Assembly: GCA_041552775.1 (NCBI GenBank)
Contig: JBFEKH010000004.1
Coordinates: forward strand, 6,815 to 70,814
Length of the DNA: 64,000 nucleotides
Reading direction: 5' to 3'
Source: Allopontixanthobacter sp041552775
Lineage (GTDB): Bacteria; Pseudomonadota; Alphaproteobacteria; Sphingomonadales; Sphingomonadaceae
Below are positions 34,872 to 42,885 of this stretch, piece after piece; positions within the stretch are counted from its first letter, which is position 1, and each line of letters starts with the position of its first letter. Under the pieces are notes generated by a model that saw nothing but the letters and a program-made list of their open reading frames with translations, did not search any database and was not told where the DNA came from. A program made the translations under genes and the position numbers.

Positions 34872-36472
34872 CAAAAACGCTGTCACTCACTTTTCACGGT
34901 GCCGCGCGCACTGTAACCGGTTCCTGCATGCGGTTCGCCCATGAAGGCACGCAAATACTCGTCGATTGCGGGTTATTCCAGGGGTCCCGATCACTGGAAA
35001 TGCTCAACGCCCAGAACTTCGAATTCGACCCGGCGAAGATCGACGCTGTGGTCCTGACCCATGCCCATATCGATCACAGCGGGCTGCTTCCCAAACTTGT
35101 CGCGAGGGGTTTCAAGGGCAGGATCTGGTGCACCCGCCCAACCGCAGATCTGCTAGAATACATGCTCGCGGATTCGGGGCGAATTCACGAAGCTGATACC
35201 CAGCGTCGCAACCGGCGGCGCGACCGTGCGGGCGATGCACCGTTCGATCCCATCTACACCGAAGAAGACGCAATGAAGGCATGGCGCCAATGCCAGCTGG
35301 CCGAGCTCGAAGACTGGTTCGAACCCGCGACAGGATTTCGTGCCCGGCTCTGGAATGCAGGACATATCCTGGGGTCAGCATCGGCCGAGCTGGAATGTGG
35401 CGGCGTCAGGGTAATGTGTTCAGGCGATCTCGGCCCTGAAAACAAGGCCTTCTACCATGACCCTGCCGGGCCGACCGGTTTCGATTACGTCATCTGCGAA
35501 TCCACCTATGGCGACCGGAAGCGCGATAAGATCGCGCTGGAGGAGCGTCGGAAGTTACTCGAAGCCGAAGTGCGTAGTGCGATCCTGCGCGGCGGCAATC
35601 TGGTCATTCCCACCTTCGCCCTCGAACGAACGCAGGAATTGCTGCTCGACCTCGCCAATCTGTCGCGGTCCGGAGCGTTGTCAGGCGTTTCGATCTTCGT
35701 CGATTCCCCTCTCGCCAATCGGGTGACTAGCGTCTTCGAACGCTATGCAGCCCAATTGGAGGATACTGGCGGGGAAAACGTCTTTGATGATCCGGCCATC
35801 CATTTTGTCGATGATGTCGCGCAATCCATCCGCCTGAATTCCGTGTCCGGGGCAATTATCCTGGCCGCTTCCGGGATGTGCGAAGGCGGGCGGATCCGGC
35901 ATCATCTGACCCATAATCTTCACCGGATCAATTCGACGATCCTGTTTGTGGGCTTTCAGGCGCAAGGTACCTTGGGCCGGGTGATCCTGGAGGGAGCCGA
36001 GACGGTCCGCATATCGGGAACCGACGTCAGGGTGCGGGCGCAGATCAGGCGGATCGACAGCTATTCCGCACATGCAGACCAGGGCGAGTTGATCGAATGG
36101 ATCGGGGAACGCCAGCCGATCGCCGGCAGTCTGCTGCTGACCCACGGCGAGAGCGAAGCTATCGAAACCATGCGGCGTGAACTGCAAAGGATCAGCCCGG
36201 AACTCTCGGTTCGCGTCCCCGAAATCGGCGAAACCTACGCCCTGTCACCCGCCAAACCGGCCAAACGCACCGCGACCGGACGGACCGATGTCCAGCAGGC
36301 AATCGGCCAGGATTGGCAGAACAGCTGCGCCCGTTTCACGACCGGCCTGAAACAGGAACTCGCCCGGATACAAAGCAACAAGCGACGGCAGGAAGCCATA
36401 GAGGAAATGCGCCGGGTGCTCGAATCCTACACCGATTTCAAACGCGGCAAGCAGAATAATGCCGGGCCTTGA
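34868..36472 (+). CDS. Beta-CASP metallo-beta-lactamase-fold RNA hydrolase (CPSF-like)
   Basis: A 534-residue protein with the zinc-binding THAHIDH (residues 64-70), further ligands at WNAGHILGSA and MCSGDLG, then the beta-CASP domain (ESTYGDR, FALERTQELL, SSPLAN-like DSPLAN, ASGMCEGGRIRHHL) and C-terminal RMMBL block SYSAHADQGEL with GESEA. This is the bacterial YSH1/CPSF73-like family, processing or degrading RNA. It sits in the stress island behind its own palindrome, with an LptB-like ATPase gene overlapping its 3' end by 14 nt. Charged C-terminal tail of about 90 residues. Confidence 0.88.
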   Translation: MTKTLSLTFHGAARTVTGSCMRFAHEGTQILVDCGLFQGSRSLEMLNAQNFEFDPAKIDAVVLTHAHIDHSGLLPKLVARGFKGRIWCTRPTADLLEYMLADSGRIHEADTQRRNRRRDRAGDAPFDPIYTEEDAMKAWRQCQLAELEDWFEPATGFRARLWNAGHILGSASAELECGGVRVMCSGDLGPENKAFYHDPAGPTGFDYVICESTYGDRKRDKIALEERRKLLEAEVRSAILRGGNLVIPTFALERTQELLLDLANLSRSGALSGVSIFVDSPLANRVTSVFERYAAQLEDTGGENVFDDPAIHFVDDVAQSIRLNSVSGAIILAASGMCEGGRIRHHLTHNLHRINSTILFVGFQAQGTLGRVILEGAETVRISGTDVRVRAQIRRIDSYSAHADQGELIEWIGERQPIAGSLLLTHGESEAIETMRRELQRISPELSVRVPEIGETYALSPAKPAKRTATGRTDVQQAIGQDWQNSCARFTTGLKQELARIQSNKRRQEAIEEMRRVLESYTDFKRGKQNNAGP

Positions 36473-37238
36473 GTTGGATGCACGGCTGCAGCGCACCGAT
36501 GCAGAAGTATTGAGCCGCGGTCTGGCCAGTCTGGAAGTGATCGATCTTCACAAATCCTTTCGCAAACAGCCTGCGCTCAGCGGCCTGTCGCTCCGTGTCA
36601 GGCAAGGCGAAATCGTCGGCCTCTTCGGGCGCGACGGGGCGGGAAAGACCGTGGCATTCTATTGTATCCTCGGCCTACTGAAGCCCGATTCCGGCCGTAT
36701 CATGCTGCGCGGCAAGGACATTTCCCGCCTGCCGTTTTACCGCCGCGCGATTTTGGGACTTGGCTACTTGCCGGAACAGCCATCCGTCTTCCGGGGCATG
36801 ACCGTCGAACAAAACGTCATGGCAATGCTGGAAATCGAGGAACCAGATCGCGATATTCGCCAACAGCGCCTCGATGAATTGTTGCGCGACCTGAACATTG
36901 CGCATTTACGCGGTGCACGCGCCACATCCCTGTCGGGCGGCGAACGCAGGCGGTGCGAAGTTGCCCGGGCACTGGCTCTCAATCCGGTAATCATGGTGCT
37001 TGATGAACCGTTCGCGGGTATCGATCCGCTGACCATCGCCAGCATCAAGCAGTTGATCCTCGAAATGAAGCGCCGCGGCATCGGCATCCTGCTGACCGAT
37101 CAGAATGTCCCCGAAATGCTTGTACTGATCGACCGGGCATGCGTCATAGACCGGGGAACCGTGATTTTCGAAGGGCCGCCGGACAAGATGCTGCACGATC
37201 CGTTCGTCATTCAGTCATATCTCGGGAACGAACACTAA
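36459..37238 (+). CDS. Orphan LptB-like ABC ATPase
   Basis: A 259-residue ATPase closest in pattern to LptB: LGYLPEQPSVFRGMTVEQNV, signature LSGGERRRCEVARAL, Walker B VIMVLDEPFAGIDP and the C-terminal LLTDQNVPEML. Walker A is altered at its start (GRDGAGKT, residues 57-64, instead of GPNGAGKT), though the catalytic Lys-Thr remain. No lptA, lptC, lptF or lptG gene is nearby, so this is likely a paralogue rather than the essential LPS exporter ATPase. It is preceded by an extra N-terminal tail of about 22 residues and overlaps the nuclease gene by 14 nt, so the two are probably made together. Confidence 0.8.
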   Translation: MPGLELDARLQRTDAEVLSRGLASLEVIDLHKSFRKQPALSGLSLRVRQGEIVGLFGRDGAGKTVAFYCILGLLKPDSGRIMLRGKDISRLPFYRRAILGLGYLPEQPSVFRGMTVEQNVMAMLEIEEPDRDIRQQRLDELLRDLNIAHLRGARATSLSGGERRRCEVARALALNPVIMVLDEPFAGIDPLTIASIKQLILEMKRRGIGILLTDQNVPEMLVLIDRACVIDRGTVIFEGPPDKMLHDPFVIQSYLGNEH

Positions 37239-37269
37239 TCATGGGACCGGTTGAGGAACAACCGACCGA

Positions 37270-37713
37270 TCAGCCGCCGGACTTTTCCGGCTCCAGCCAC
37301 AGATCGCGAATTCCTTTGGGCAGCGACTGGTACACCTTGTCAATCTGGCCAACCGAAATATGGCGGTCCAGCACGCCAAAGACCGCATCGATTGCATCGC
37401 CCGGCGCGACTGGCCGGCTGCCGGCCAGTCCTTCGGACACCTGCTGCTTGAATTGATCCGCCGTGTGCCAATTGGCAGGCAGCTTTGAAGGATCGAACCG
37501 ATCATAATAGGTCCCGCGAACCAGCAGCGGCAATTGCGCGCCTAGATGGGCGGCAAGCTCCACCGGAAGCCGGTCACGCAGGGTTTGCAGGACTGTGGAC
37601 AGGACTTTCCACGCCAGCGCGCGGTCCGGTCCGATCCGATCCATGATCTCGTCCAGCCAGATGTGGGTTGATTGCAGGGTCCTGTCGAAGACTTCGAGTC
37701 CCGTAGTGCTCAT
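37270..37713 (-). CDS. DUF2267 domain protein
   Basis: A 147-residue helical protein of the DUF2267 family, recognisable by FDRTLQSTHIWLDEI, ALAWKVLSTVLQTLRDRL and ELAAHLGAQLPLLVRGTYY...LPANWH. Members are common in stress clusters of alphaproteobacteria and actinobacteria; function unknown. I use the ATG at 37713, one codon after a GTG, with AAAGGA upstream. A palindrome lies at 37779-37794. It converges with the LptB-like gene, 31 nt apart. Confidence 0.82.
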   Translation of the reverse strand: MSTTGLEVFDRTLQSTHIWLDEIMDRIGPDRALAWKVLSTVLQTLRDRLPVELAAHLGAQLPLLVRGTYYDRFDPSKLPANWHTADQFKQQVSEGLAGSRPVAPGDAIDAVFGVLDRHISVGQIDKVYQSLPKGIRDLWLEPEKSGG

Positions 37714-37749
37714 CACAATTCCTTTCCTGACATGTTTTTTGCACTGCCA

Positions 37750-37794
37750 GAATTACCTTGCCATCCCGCACGCCACACTACGGGAATACCGAAA
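37750..37794 (-). promoter_or_regulatory. Island palindrome with -10-like box upstream of the DUF2267 gene
   Basis: Minus-strand TTTCGGTATTCCCGTA (37779-37794) has a perfect right half (TTCCCGTA) and a poor left half. TAATTC (37755-37750) begins exactly 24 nt downstream; predicted transcription start about 37743. Confidence 0.45.
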
Positions 37795-37814
37795 GTGCGC
37801 GGAGGGCTGCTGGG

Positions 37815-38822
37815 TCAGGCGCTCTTTCCTTGTGGCAAGCTGACTGGATTCAGCGGCGTGCCGGTACGTTCAAACGCCGTCGCATTGGCAATCGTCGTCT
37901 CGGCAATCGCCTGTAAAGCGTCGGCGGTGAAGAACCCCTGATGGCCGGTAATCAGCACATTGGGAAATGTCAGCAGGCGCGCAAAGACATCGTCCATGAT
38001 CGGCTGGCTGGACAAATCCTCGAAGAAAATGTCGTCTTCTTCCTCGTACACATCCAGCCCCAGAAATCCGATCTTACGGGTCTTGAGTGCATTCACGATA
38101 GCGCGGGTATCGATCACCGCGCCGCGGCTGGTATTGATGATGGTGACGCCCTGTTTCATCCTCGCGATCGCGGCTTCATCGATCAGATGATGGGTTTTGG
38201 GGTTGAGCGGGCAATGCAGCGTGATGATGTCCGCCTGGTCCAGCAATTCGTCAAGAGCGGTGTACCGGCCTGGAAATCGCGGGTCATGGACGGGATCATA
38301 TCCCAGCACCTCGCAGCCAAAACCCGTCAATATCCGCGCGACGATTATCCCAATCTTTCCGGAGCCGATGACCCCGACCGTACGCCCGGCCAGATCAAAC
38401 CCGAGCAGGCCGTCCAGCGCGAAATTGCCTTCCCTCACCCGTGCATAGGCGCGGTGGATCTGGCGCACGAGCGATAACAGCAAGGCAATTGTATGTTCCG
38501 CGACCGCATGCGGCGAATATGCCGGCACCCGGGCAATGGCGATGCCCAATTCGTCAGCCGCTACCAGATCGACGTTGTTGAAGCCGGCACTGCGCAGGCA
38601 CACGAGCCGCGTTCCGCCAGCATGCAAGACCACTTGGACAGGGCGGCCTACTTCGTCATTCACGAACGCGCAGATGGCCTCAGCTCCGTGTGCGATAACT
38701 GCACTGTGCACGTCCAGTCGGACGTCTTGATAGCCGATCTGATGGGGGCATCCTGCGGCCTCGTTGGCCTGTTCCATGAACTTGCGGTCGTAAGGTTTCG
38801 CGCTGAAGACGACGATCCGCAT
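37815..38822 (-). CDS. ldhA: D-lactate dehydrogenase (2-hydroxyacid dehydrogenase family)
   Basis: A 335-residue cytoplasmic NAD-dependent enzyme. The start MRIVVFSAKPYDRKF and VPAYSPHAVAEHTIALLLSL are typical of fermentative D-lactate dehydrogenase. The NAD loop is VGVIGSGKIG, and INTSRGAVIDT plus GHQGFFTADAL carry the catalytic Arg and His. It reduces pyruvate to D-lactate, regenerating NAD+ when respiration fails. The gene follows the receiver-like gene by 42 nt and probably shares its promoter, controlled by the palindrome at 39295-39310. Confidence 0.9.
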   Translation of the reverse strand: MRIVVFSAKPYDRKFMEQANEAAGCPHQIGYQDVRLDVHSAVIAHGAEAICAFVNDEVGRPVQVVLHAGGTRLVCLRSAGFNNVDLVAADELGIAIARVPAYSPHAVAEHTIALLLSLVRQIHRAYARVREGNFALDGLLGFDLAGRTVGVIGSGKIGIIVARILTGFGCEVLGYDPVHDPRFPGRYTALDELLDQADIITLHCPLNPKTHHLIDEAAIARMKQGVTIINTSRGAVIDTRAIVNALKTRKIGFLGLDVYEEEDDIFFEDLSSQPIMDDVFARLLTFPNVLITGHQGFFTADALQAIAETTIANATAFERTGTPLNPVSLPQGKSA

Positions 38823-38864
38823 TACCGGGTCATATCCAGCCGGCGCAGGATGGATCAGGCATCT

Positions 38865-39224
38865 TCAGACAGGCCCGCAATCATCTTGCGCAGCATAAAG
38901 CGTCTCCGACAATTTGCTGAAGGAATATGGGCCATCAAGCACGGCACCTTGCGTCAGCCGTTCACCAATCCGGCGCGAATCGCGGGTGACCAGCAGGACA
39001 GGCACCTCGCGAATTGCGCAGATGCGGCGCGCTGCCGAAACACCGTCACCCTCGTCAATTTGATCGCCTACTACCACGAGGTCGGGCGGATGGCGCTTTG
39101 CCATGACGACCGCTTCTTCTTCGGTCCAGACATGATCGAGACTGTCGAAGCCGAGTTCAATCAGCCGCCTGGACAATTCACAGCCAACCACCATGTTTGC
39201 TTCGATAATCAGTGCTTGCGGCAT
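38865..39224 (-). CDS. Stand-alone receiver-like protein with degenerate acidic pocket
   Basis: A 119-residue single-domain CheY-like fold. Family hallmarks: IIEANMVVGCEL (where typical members read IVEDDFLV), PDLVVVGDQIDEGDG with Asp54 at the phosphoacceptor place, conserved Thr80 in LLVTRD, and GPYSF where KPF/KPY is expected. The two acidic residues and the lysine that bind Mg and phosphate are thus replaced (Ala9, Asn10, Gly98). It may work without canonical phosphorylation or as a protein-interaction module. The ATG at 39224 has AAGGAAG upstream. It precedes ldhA in a two-gene operon. Confidence 0.72.
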   Translation of the reverse strand: MPQALIIEANMVVGCELSRRLIELGFDSLDHVWTEEEAVVMAKRHPPDLVVVGDQIDEGDGVSAARRICAIREVPVLLVTRDSRRIGERLTQGAVLDGPYSFSKLSETLYAAQDDCGPV

Positions 39225-39265
39225 TCGCGCTTCCTTTTGGTTCGAGGGATCGAGTCGTTGATAAG

Positions 39266-39310
39266 GTTCTAAGTCAGCAGAGGCGCCGTTTCGTTACGTA
39301 GAGTCTCGGA
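39266..39310 (-). promoter_or_regulatory. Island palindrome with -10-like box upstream of the receiver-ldhA operon
   Basis: Minus-strand TCCGAGACTCTACGTA (39295-39310), strong in its right half. TAGAAC (39271-39266) begins 24 nt downstream; predicted transcription start about 39259, 35 nt before the receiver gene. Confidence 0.5.
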
Positions 39311-39336
39311 AGGGCCTGCAATTCAGGATTGGCTGA

Positions 39337-40593
39337 TCAGAATGCGAAGGCGACAGAAGGAGCGCGCTCTTCCTCGCATGACGATGCTGCAGGTTTGGTG
39401 AGCTGCGCAGGAACAAGTCCGCTCGTGCCATCCCGCCCATAGATATCTGGCAATTGCCGAACCTCTCCCGATCCGTCAGGCTCGGCTGTGAAATAGGCAA
39501 CGAACAGCGGGATTTTCTTCGGAAGCTCGATTGTCCGGGTAATATCGATCGCGGTCACTTCGTCGATTTTCTCGCGCGTGAATTCGGTGCTGTCCAGCAG
39601 CAGCGCAGCAAAGTCGAGCGCTTGATCGACCCGGACACAGCCGTGGCTGAGGGTGCGCTGGTCCAGTGCAAACAGCTCGCGATTGGACGTATCGTGCAGA
39701 AACACGGAAAATTGGTTCGGCATCACCAGTTTCATCCGCCCCAATGCATTATTGTCACCCGGTGCCTGCCGGTACCGGCCATTGCTGTAGACATAACCCT
39801 TCGCCCTCGCTGCCGCAGGGTTTCGGCGGACGAAGGCCGCGATCCCCTCTGCCGCGATGCTGCGAGGAATTTCCCACCAGGGGTTCAGCACCACGCCGGT
39901 TACTTCTGTGGAAAAAACCGGCGTGGGGGAAGAAGTCATTCCGACAATGACCCGCCATTCGTGCAGCTTCGTTGCACCATCCCACATGGCCATTTCCTGC
40001 GCTGCTGCATTGACGATCAAGTAACGGCCAGTGGCCGGAATGCCCAGCGTCCGCCAGCGTGCAAGATTAAGCGCCAGAAGCGCGCGACTCCGCTCGTCGG
40101 TCTCGCTAGCGTATGCCGCCGCCAAGGCTTGGTAAAACGGGTGAAGGGGCTGATTTGCGCGGAGCATCAGGTCAAGCTGGTCAGTTGCAAGCGCATCGTC
40201 AGCCCGGCGGCGCAATTCCTCGACGGTGATACTGTCCGATATATGCCAATTGGCAGGAAGCGAAGTCCCGCAGCATTTGCCATGATAGGCCAGCAACAGC
40301 TGCAGGACCGCGTCATCGGCAATCTGCCGGAGGCGATCTTCGTCGCCTGAATCAATTGCGGCGCTCAATTCGCTGGTTGTATTTTCGGGGAGCACAATGG
40401 CTTCGTCTTCTGCCCGCCGGATCCAATGCAATAAAATCTCGGCCTGTGCTGTCTGCCATCCGGCAGACGATCGAACGGGCGCAGTCTGGATAAACTGCGG
40501 CTGTCCCTTTGCCTGAGCCTGCACTTTTGCCTGAGCCTCGACCGGCAGGACAATTGAGACGATCAAAAACAGGGCCAACAGGACTTTCTGCAT
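39337..40593 (-). CDS. L,D-transpeptidase (YkuD family)
   Basis: A 418-residue exported enzyme: signal peptide MQKVLLALFLIVSIVLPVEAQA, a helical N-terminal domain of about 180 residues as in the YcbB/LdtD group, then the YkuD domain with FLHDTSN and the catalytic SHGCVRV near residue 316-322. It forms 3-3 crosslinks in peptidoglycan, a modification linked to stasis and beta-lactam tolerance. I start at the ATG 40593; an in-frame ATG at 40608 also exists. The inner one coincides with the transcription start predicted from the palindrome at 40629-40644 and gives a normal signal peptide. Confidence 0.88.
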   Translation of the reverse strand: MQKVLLALFLIVSIVLPVEAQAKVQAQAKGQPQFIQTAPVRSSAGWQTAQAEILLHWIRRAEDEAIVLPENTTSELSAAIDSGDEDRLRQIADDAVLQLLLAYHGKCCGTSLPANWHISDSITVEELRRRADDALATDQLDLMLRANQPLHPFYQALAAAYASETDERSRALLALNLARWRTLGIPATGRYLIVNAAAQEMAMWDGATKLHEWRVIVGMTSSPTPVFSTEVTGVVLNPWWEIPRSIAAEGIAAFVRRNPAAARAKGYVYSNGRYRQAPGDNNALGRMKLVMPNQFSVFLHDTSNRELFALDQRTLSHGCVRVDQALDFAALLLDSTEFTREKIDEVTAIDITRTIELPKKIPLFVAYFTAEPDGSGEVRQLPDIYGRDGTSGLVPAQLTKPAASSCEEERAPSVAFAF

Positions 40594-40628
40594 CGGCCCG
40601 GTTTCCATCCCGTACGACCGGGACGATA

Positions 40629-40644
40629 TAGGGATATTTCCCTA
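40629..40644. promoter_or_regulatory. Near-perfect island palindrome upstream of the L,D-transpeptidase
   Basis: TAGGGATATTTCCCTA is almost symmetrical, so it reads as a match on both strands (TAGGG, six bases, CCCTA). On the minus strand the hexamer 24 nt downstream (GAAACC at 40605) is a weak -10, but the implied start, 40593, is the transpeptidase ATG. It could also assist the rightward stress protein promoter. Confidence 0.5.
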
Positions 40645-40681
40645 ACCCAAGCGGACAGGATGCGAACACCGGCGCGGCTAC

Positions 40682-40727
40682 TCAGGATATTTGCGTAAAT
40701 ACCGCCACCCCTTCCCGGCCATATTCC
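40682..40727 (+). promoter_or_regulatory. Island palindrome with -10-like box upstream of the second universal stress protein
   Basis: TCAGGATATTTGCGTA (40682-40697), with TATTCC beginning 25 nt downstream (40722-40727). Predicted transcription start about 40733, leaving a 30-nt leader with a strong ribosome site. Confidence 0.55.
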
Positions 40728-40764
40728 GGCTTCAATGCAAGCAAAGTTAGGAAGGGGGACACCA

Positions 40765-41583
40765 ATGCGCTCGATATTGCTCCACGTTGATGACGACGAT
40801 TGTATGGAGGCCCGGCTTCAAATCGCGCTGGACTTGGCGCGGCAATTCGATGCCCACCTGACCTGCCTGCAGGCGGTGGCCTATGAATTCGGCGTCGCAG
40901 GGGACCTTTATGGAACCATGGCTGCCCAGATGACCGCGATTTTTCGCGAGAACGCCGACCAGGTCCAGGACGCATTGGAGAAACGGCTGTCGGTAGAGGA
41001 TGTCAGATGGGAATGGATCCGAAGTGAAGGCCGCGCGACCGACCAGATTATCCGGCATGCGCCACTCAACGATCTGGTCATCGTCGGTGCCCATAATCCT
41101 GCTGGCAGGACCGATTTCCCATCAATCGTTGCATCCGATCTTGCGATGGAAGTGCGGGCGCCAGTACTGGTCGCTCCATCTGAATCTAGGGATTTTCCGT
41201 TGGATGGCGCGGCGATGATTGCCTGGAACGGCTCTGCGGAAAGCGCCCGCGCATTGCGTGCCGCCCTGCCGATGCTCGCCCGGGCATCAGAGGTTCACCT
41301 GCTGTGGGTGGAAGAAGCGAAGGACAAGGGGCGCTATGACCTGCCGGCAACCGATGCGGCAATTTACCTGGACCGACACGGGATCGATGCGGTTATCGAC
41401 GAACTGCGCACCGTCAAGGGAATGTCCGTTGCCGATATCCTGCGGAGCGCGGCGGGCGCACGAAACGCGGCCTATCTGGTGATGGGTGCCTATGGCCATT
41501 CGCGCCTGCGAGAACGTATCCTGGGCGGGGTTACGCGCGACATGCTGACCGATCCCAAGCTGCCACTGCTGCTCAGCCATTAG
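40765..41583 (+). CDS. Universal stress protein, tandem UspA domains
   Basis: A 272-residue cytoplasmic protein of two UspA halves; the second ends MGAYGHSRLRERILGGVTRDML, the G-2x-G-9x-G(S/T) ATP-binding pattern. The first half is more divergent (GAHNPAGRTDFPSIVASDLAMEV). Start: ATG at 40765 behind GGAAGGGGG; an in-frame ATG-like extension to 40735 lacks a ribosome site and contains no domain. Of the two tandem stress proteins in the island this one is the single-gene unit, behind two palindromes. Confidence 0.88.
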   Translation: MRSILLHVDDDDCMEARLQIALDLARQFDAHLTCLQAVAYEFGVAGDLYGTMAAQMTAIFRENADQVQDALEKRLSVEDVRWEWIRSEGRATDQIIRHAPLNDLVIVGAHNPAGRTDFPSIVASDLAMEVRAPVLVAPSESRDFPLDGAAMIAWNGSAESARALRAALPMLARASEVHLLWVEEAKDKGRYDLPATDAAIYLDRHGIDAVIDELRTVKGMSVADILRSAAGARNAAYLVMGAYGHSRLRERILGGVTRDMLTDPKLPLLLSH

Positions 41584-41590
41584 AATTCGT

Positions 41591-41635
41591 TACGGACCTT
41601 CCCGTAAAGATCGGTCAGGAATGACCGTAGATGAT
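41591..41635 (+). promoter_or_regulatory. Perfect-symmetry island palindrome upstream of the polymer-forming membrane protein
   Basis: TACGGACCTTCCCGTA (41591-41606), extended to TTACGG, six bases, CCGTAA, is a perfect inverted repeat and the best copy in the window. GATGAT begins 24 nt downstream (41630-41635); predicted transcription start about 41642. The upstream gene ends only 7 nt before the site. Confidence 0.6.
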
Positions 41636-41685
41636 CGCTATTCTTGAAGAGGCCGACCAATCGGCGTCCCGTGACGAGATGCACA

Positions 41686-42864
41686 ATGATGACCTTCAAT
41701 CTGCGTTCATTGCTGAAACTGCTGCTCATCGCAGTGCTGGTTCCGCTCACGCTTATGACCGTCAACCGCGCCAACCCGCAAATTACCGGCGAGGTCGGGG
41801 ACATTATCGACGTGGGAATGAAGCCGCCCGACATGTCGTTCTTTTCCGCCGATCAGATCAATCTCAAGATCAATTCAACCGATGATGTCTTTGCCGCTGG
41901 CAGCACGATAAAGGTCGATGCCACCTCGGCCGACCATCTGGTGATTGCTGGCGGCGAAATCTCCATCAGGAATGTTTCCATCCAAGACCTGTTCGCGGCT
42001 GGCGGCAAGCTGGACATGATCAGCGGCAAGGTCGCAGACGATATCGTCGTCGCTGGCGGCGAAGTATCGGTCCGGCCAGGCTTCGGCATCGGCGGATCCG
42101 CGGTGATAGCAGGCGGCGAAGCAAGAATCGAGGCACCGGTACCGGTTGATCTGAGGGTAGGGGCTGGCGATGTTTATCTCAATTCCGCAGTGGGCGGTAA
42201 TGCCCGCCTGAGCGGGGATACCGTGACGCTTGGCCCCGCAGCCCGGATCGGCGGAGACCTGTTGTACCGCACCGAAAATCTGGTGATCCAGCCCGGAGCA
42301 GTCATCACCGGGCGCCGGATGATCCTGCCCGCACAGGAACGGTCCGCCTTTGAAAGCTGGGGCCGCGGTGCCGGGGAATTGTTCGCCATGCTCGCTGCGG
42401 CATTCATTCTTGGCTTCACGCTGCTGGTAGTGGTTATCGCGATTGCAGTGCCCAGCCTGATGCGATCATCGGCTGAGTTAATCCGGACCAAACCGCTGGC
42501 GAGCCTGGGTATCGGGGTGCTGGTCGCCGCCGGGGGGCCGCTGGTCATTTTCCTGCTGTTTGCCAGCATCATCGGCGCTCCGCTGGCCATGCTGCTGGGC
42601 GCAATCTGCCTGGCGATCACGCCGGTGGCAGTCGCGGCAACCGCCTATCTGCTGGGGATGGCGGCGCGTAAGTTCATAACCAAGGCGGATTACCCGCCAA
42701 CTGCCTGGTCGGCCCGCCTGATGTGGCCTGCGCTGGGCGCACTGGTGATCCTGCTGCTCGGGATGATCCCCTTCCTTGGACTGGCGGTCTGGCTGTTTGC
42801 CATGCTGTTCGGACTCGGTGCCGTGGTGGTGAGGGGCGGCAGGGTGCTGGCGCGGAATGCATAA
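41686..42864 (+). CDS. Bactofilin-like (polymer-forming) membrane protein
   Basis: A 392-residue protein: an N-terminal signal/anchor (LLKLLLIAVLVPLTL), then about 180 residues of right-handed beta-helix repeats of the bactofilin/polymer-forming type (VFAAGSTIKVDA, LVIAGGEISI, IVVAGGEVSV, AVIAGGEARI), and four to five C-terminal membrane helices. The repeats probably face the periplasm. Start: ATG at 41686; an earlier TTG at 41644 lacks support. Function unknown; possibly an envelope scaffold. It is followed 21 nt later by the aldolase gene and shares its transcript. Confidence 0.7.
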   Translation: MMTFNLRSLLKLLLIAVLVPLTLMTVNRANPQITGEVGDIIDVGMKPPDMSFFSADQINLKINSTDDVFAAGSTIKVDATSADHLVIAGGEISIRNVSIQDLFAAGGKLDMISGKVADDIVVAGGEVSVRPGFGIGGSAVIAGGEARIEAPVPVDLRVGAGDVYLNSAVGGNARLSGDTVTLGPAARIGGDLLYRTENLVIQPGAVITGRRMILPAQERSAFESWGRGAGELFAMLAAAFILGFTLLVVVIAIAVPSLMRSSAELIRTKPLASLGIGVLVAAGGPLVIFLLFASIIGAPLAMLLGAICLAITPVAVAATAYLLGMAARKFITKADYPPTAWSARLMWPALGALVILLLGMIPFLGLAVWLFAMLFGLGAVVVRGGRVLARNA

Positions 42865-42885
42865 ACGGCAAGATCGGGATGCGTG

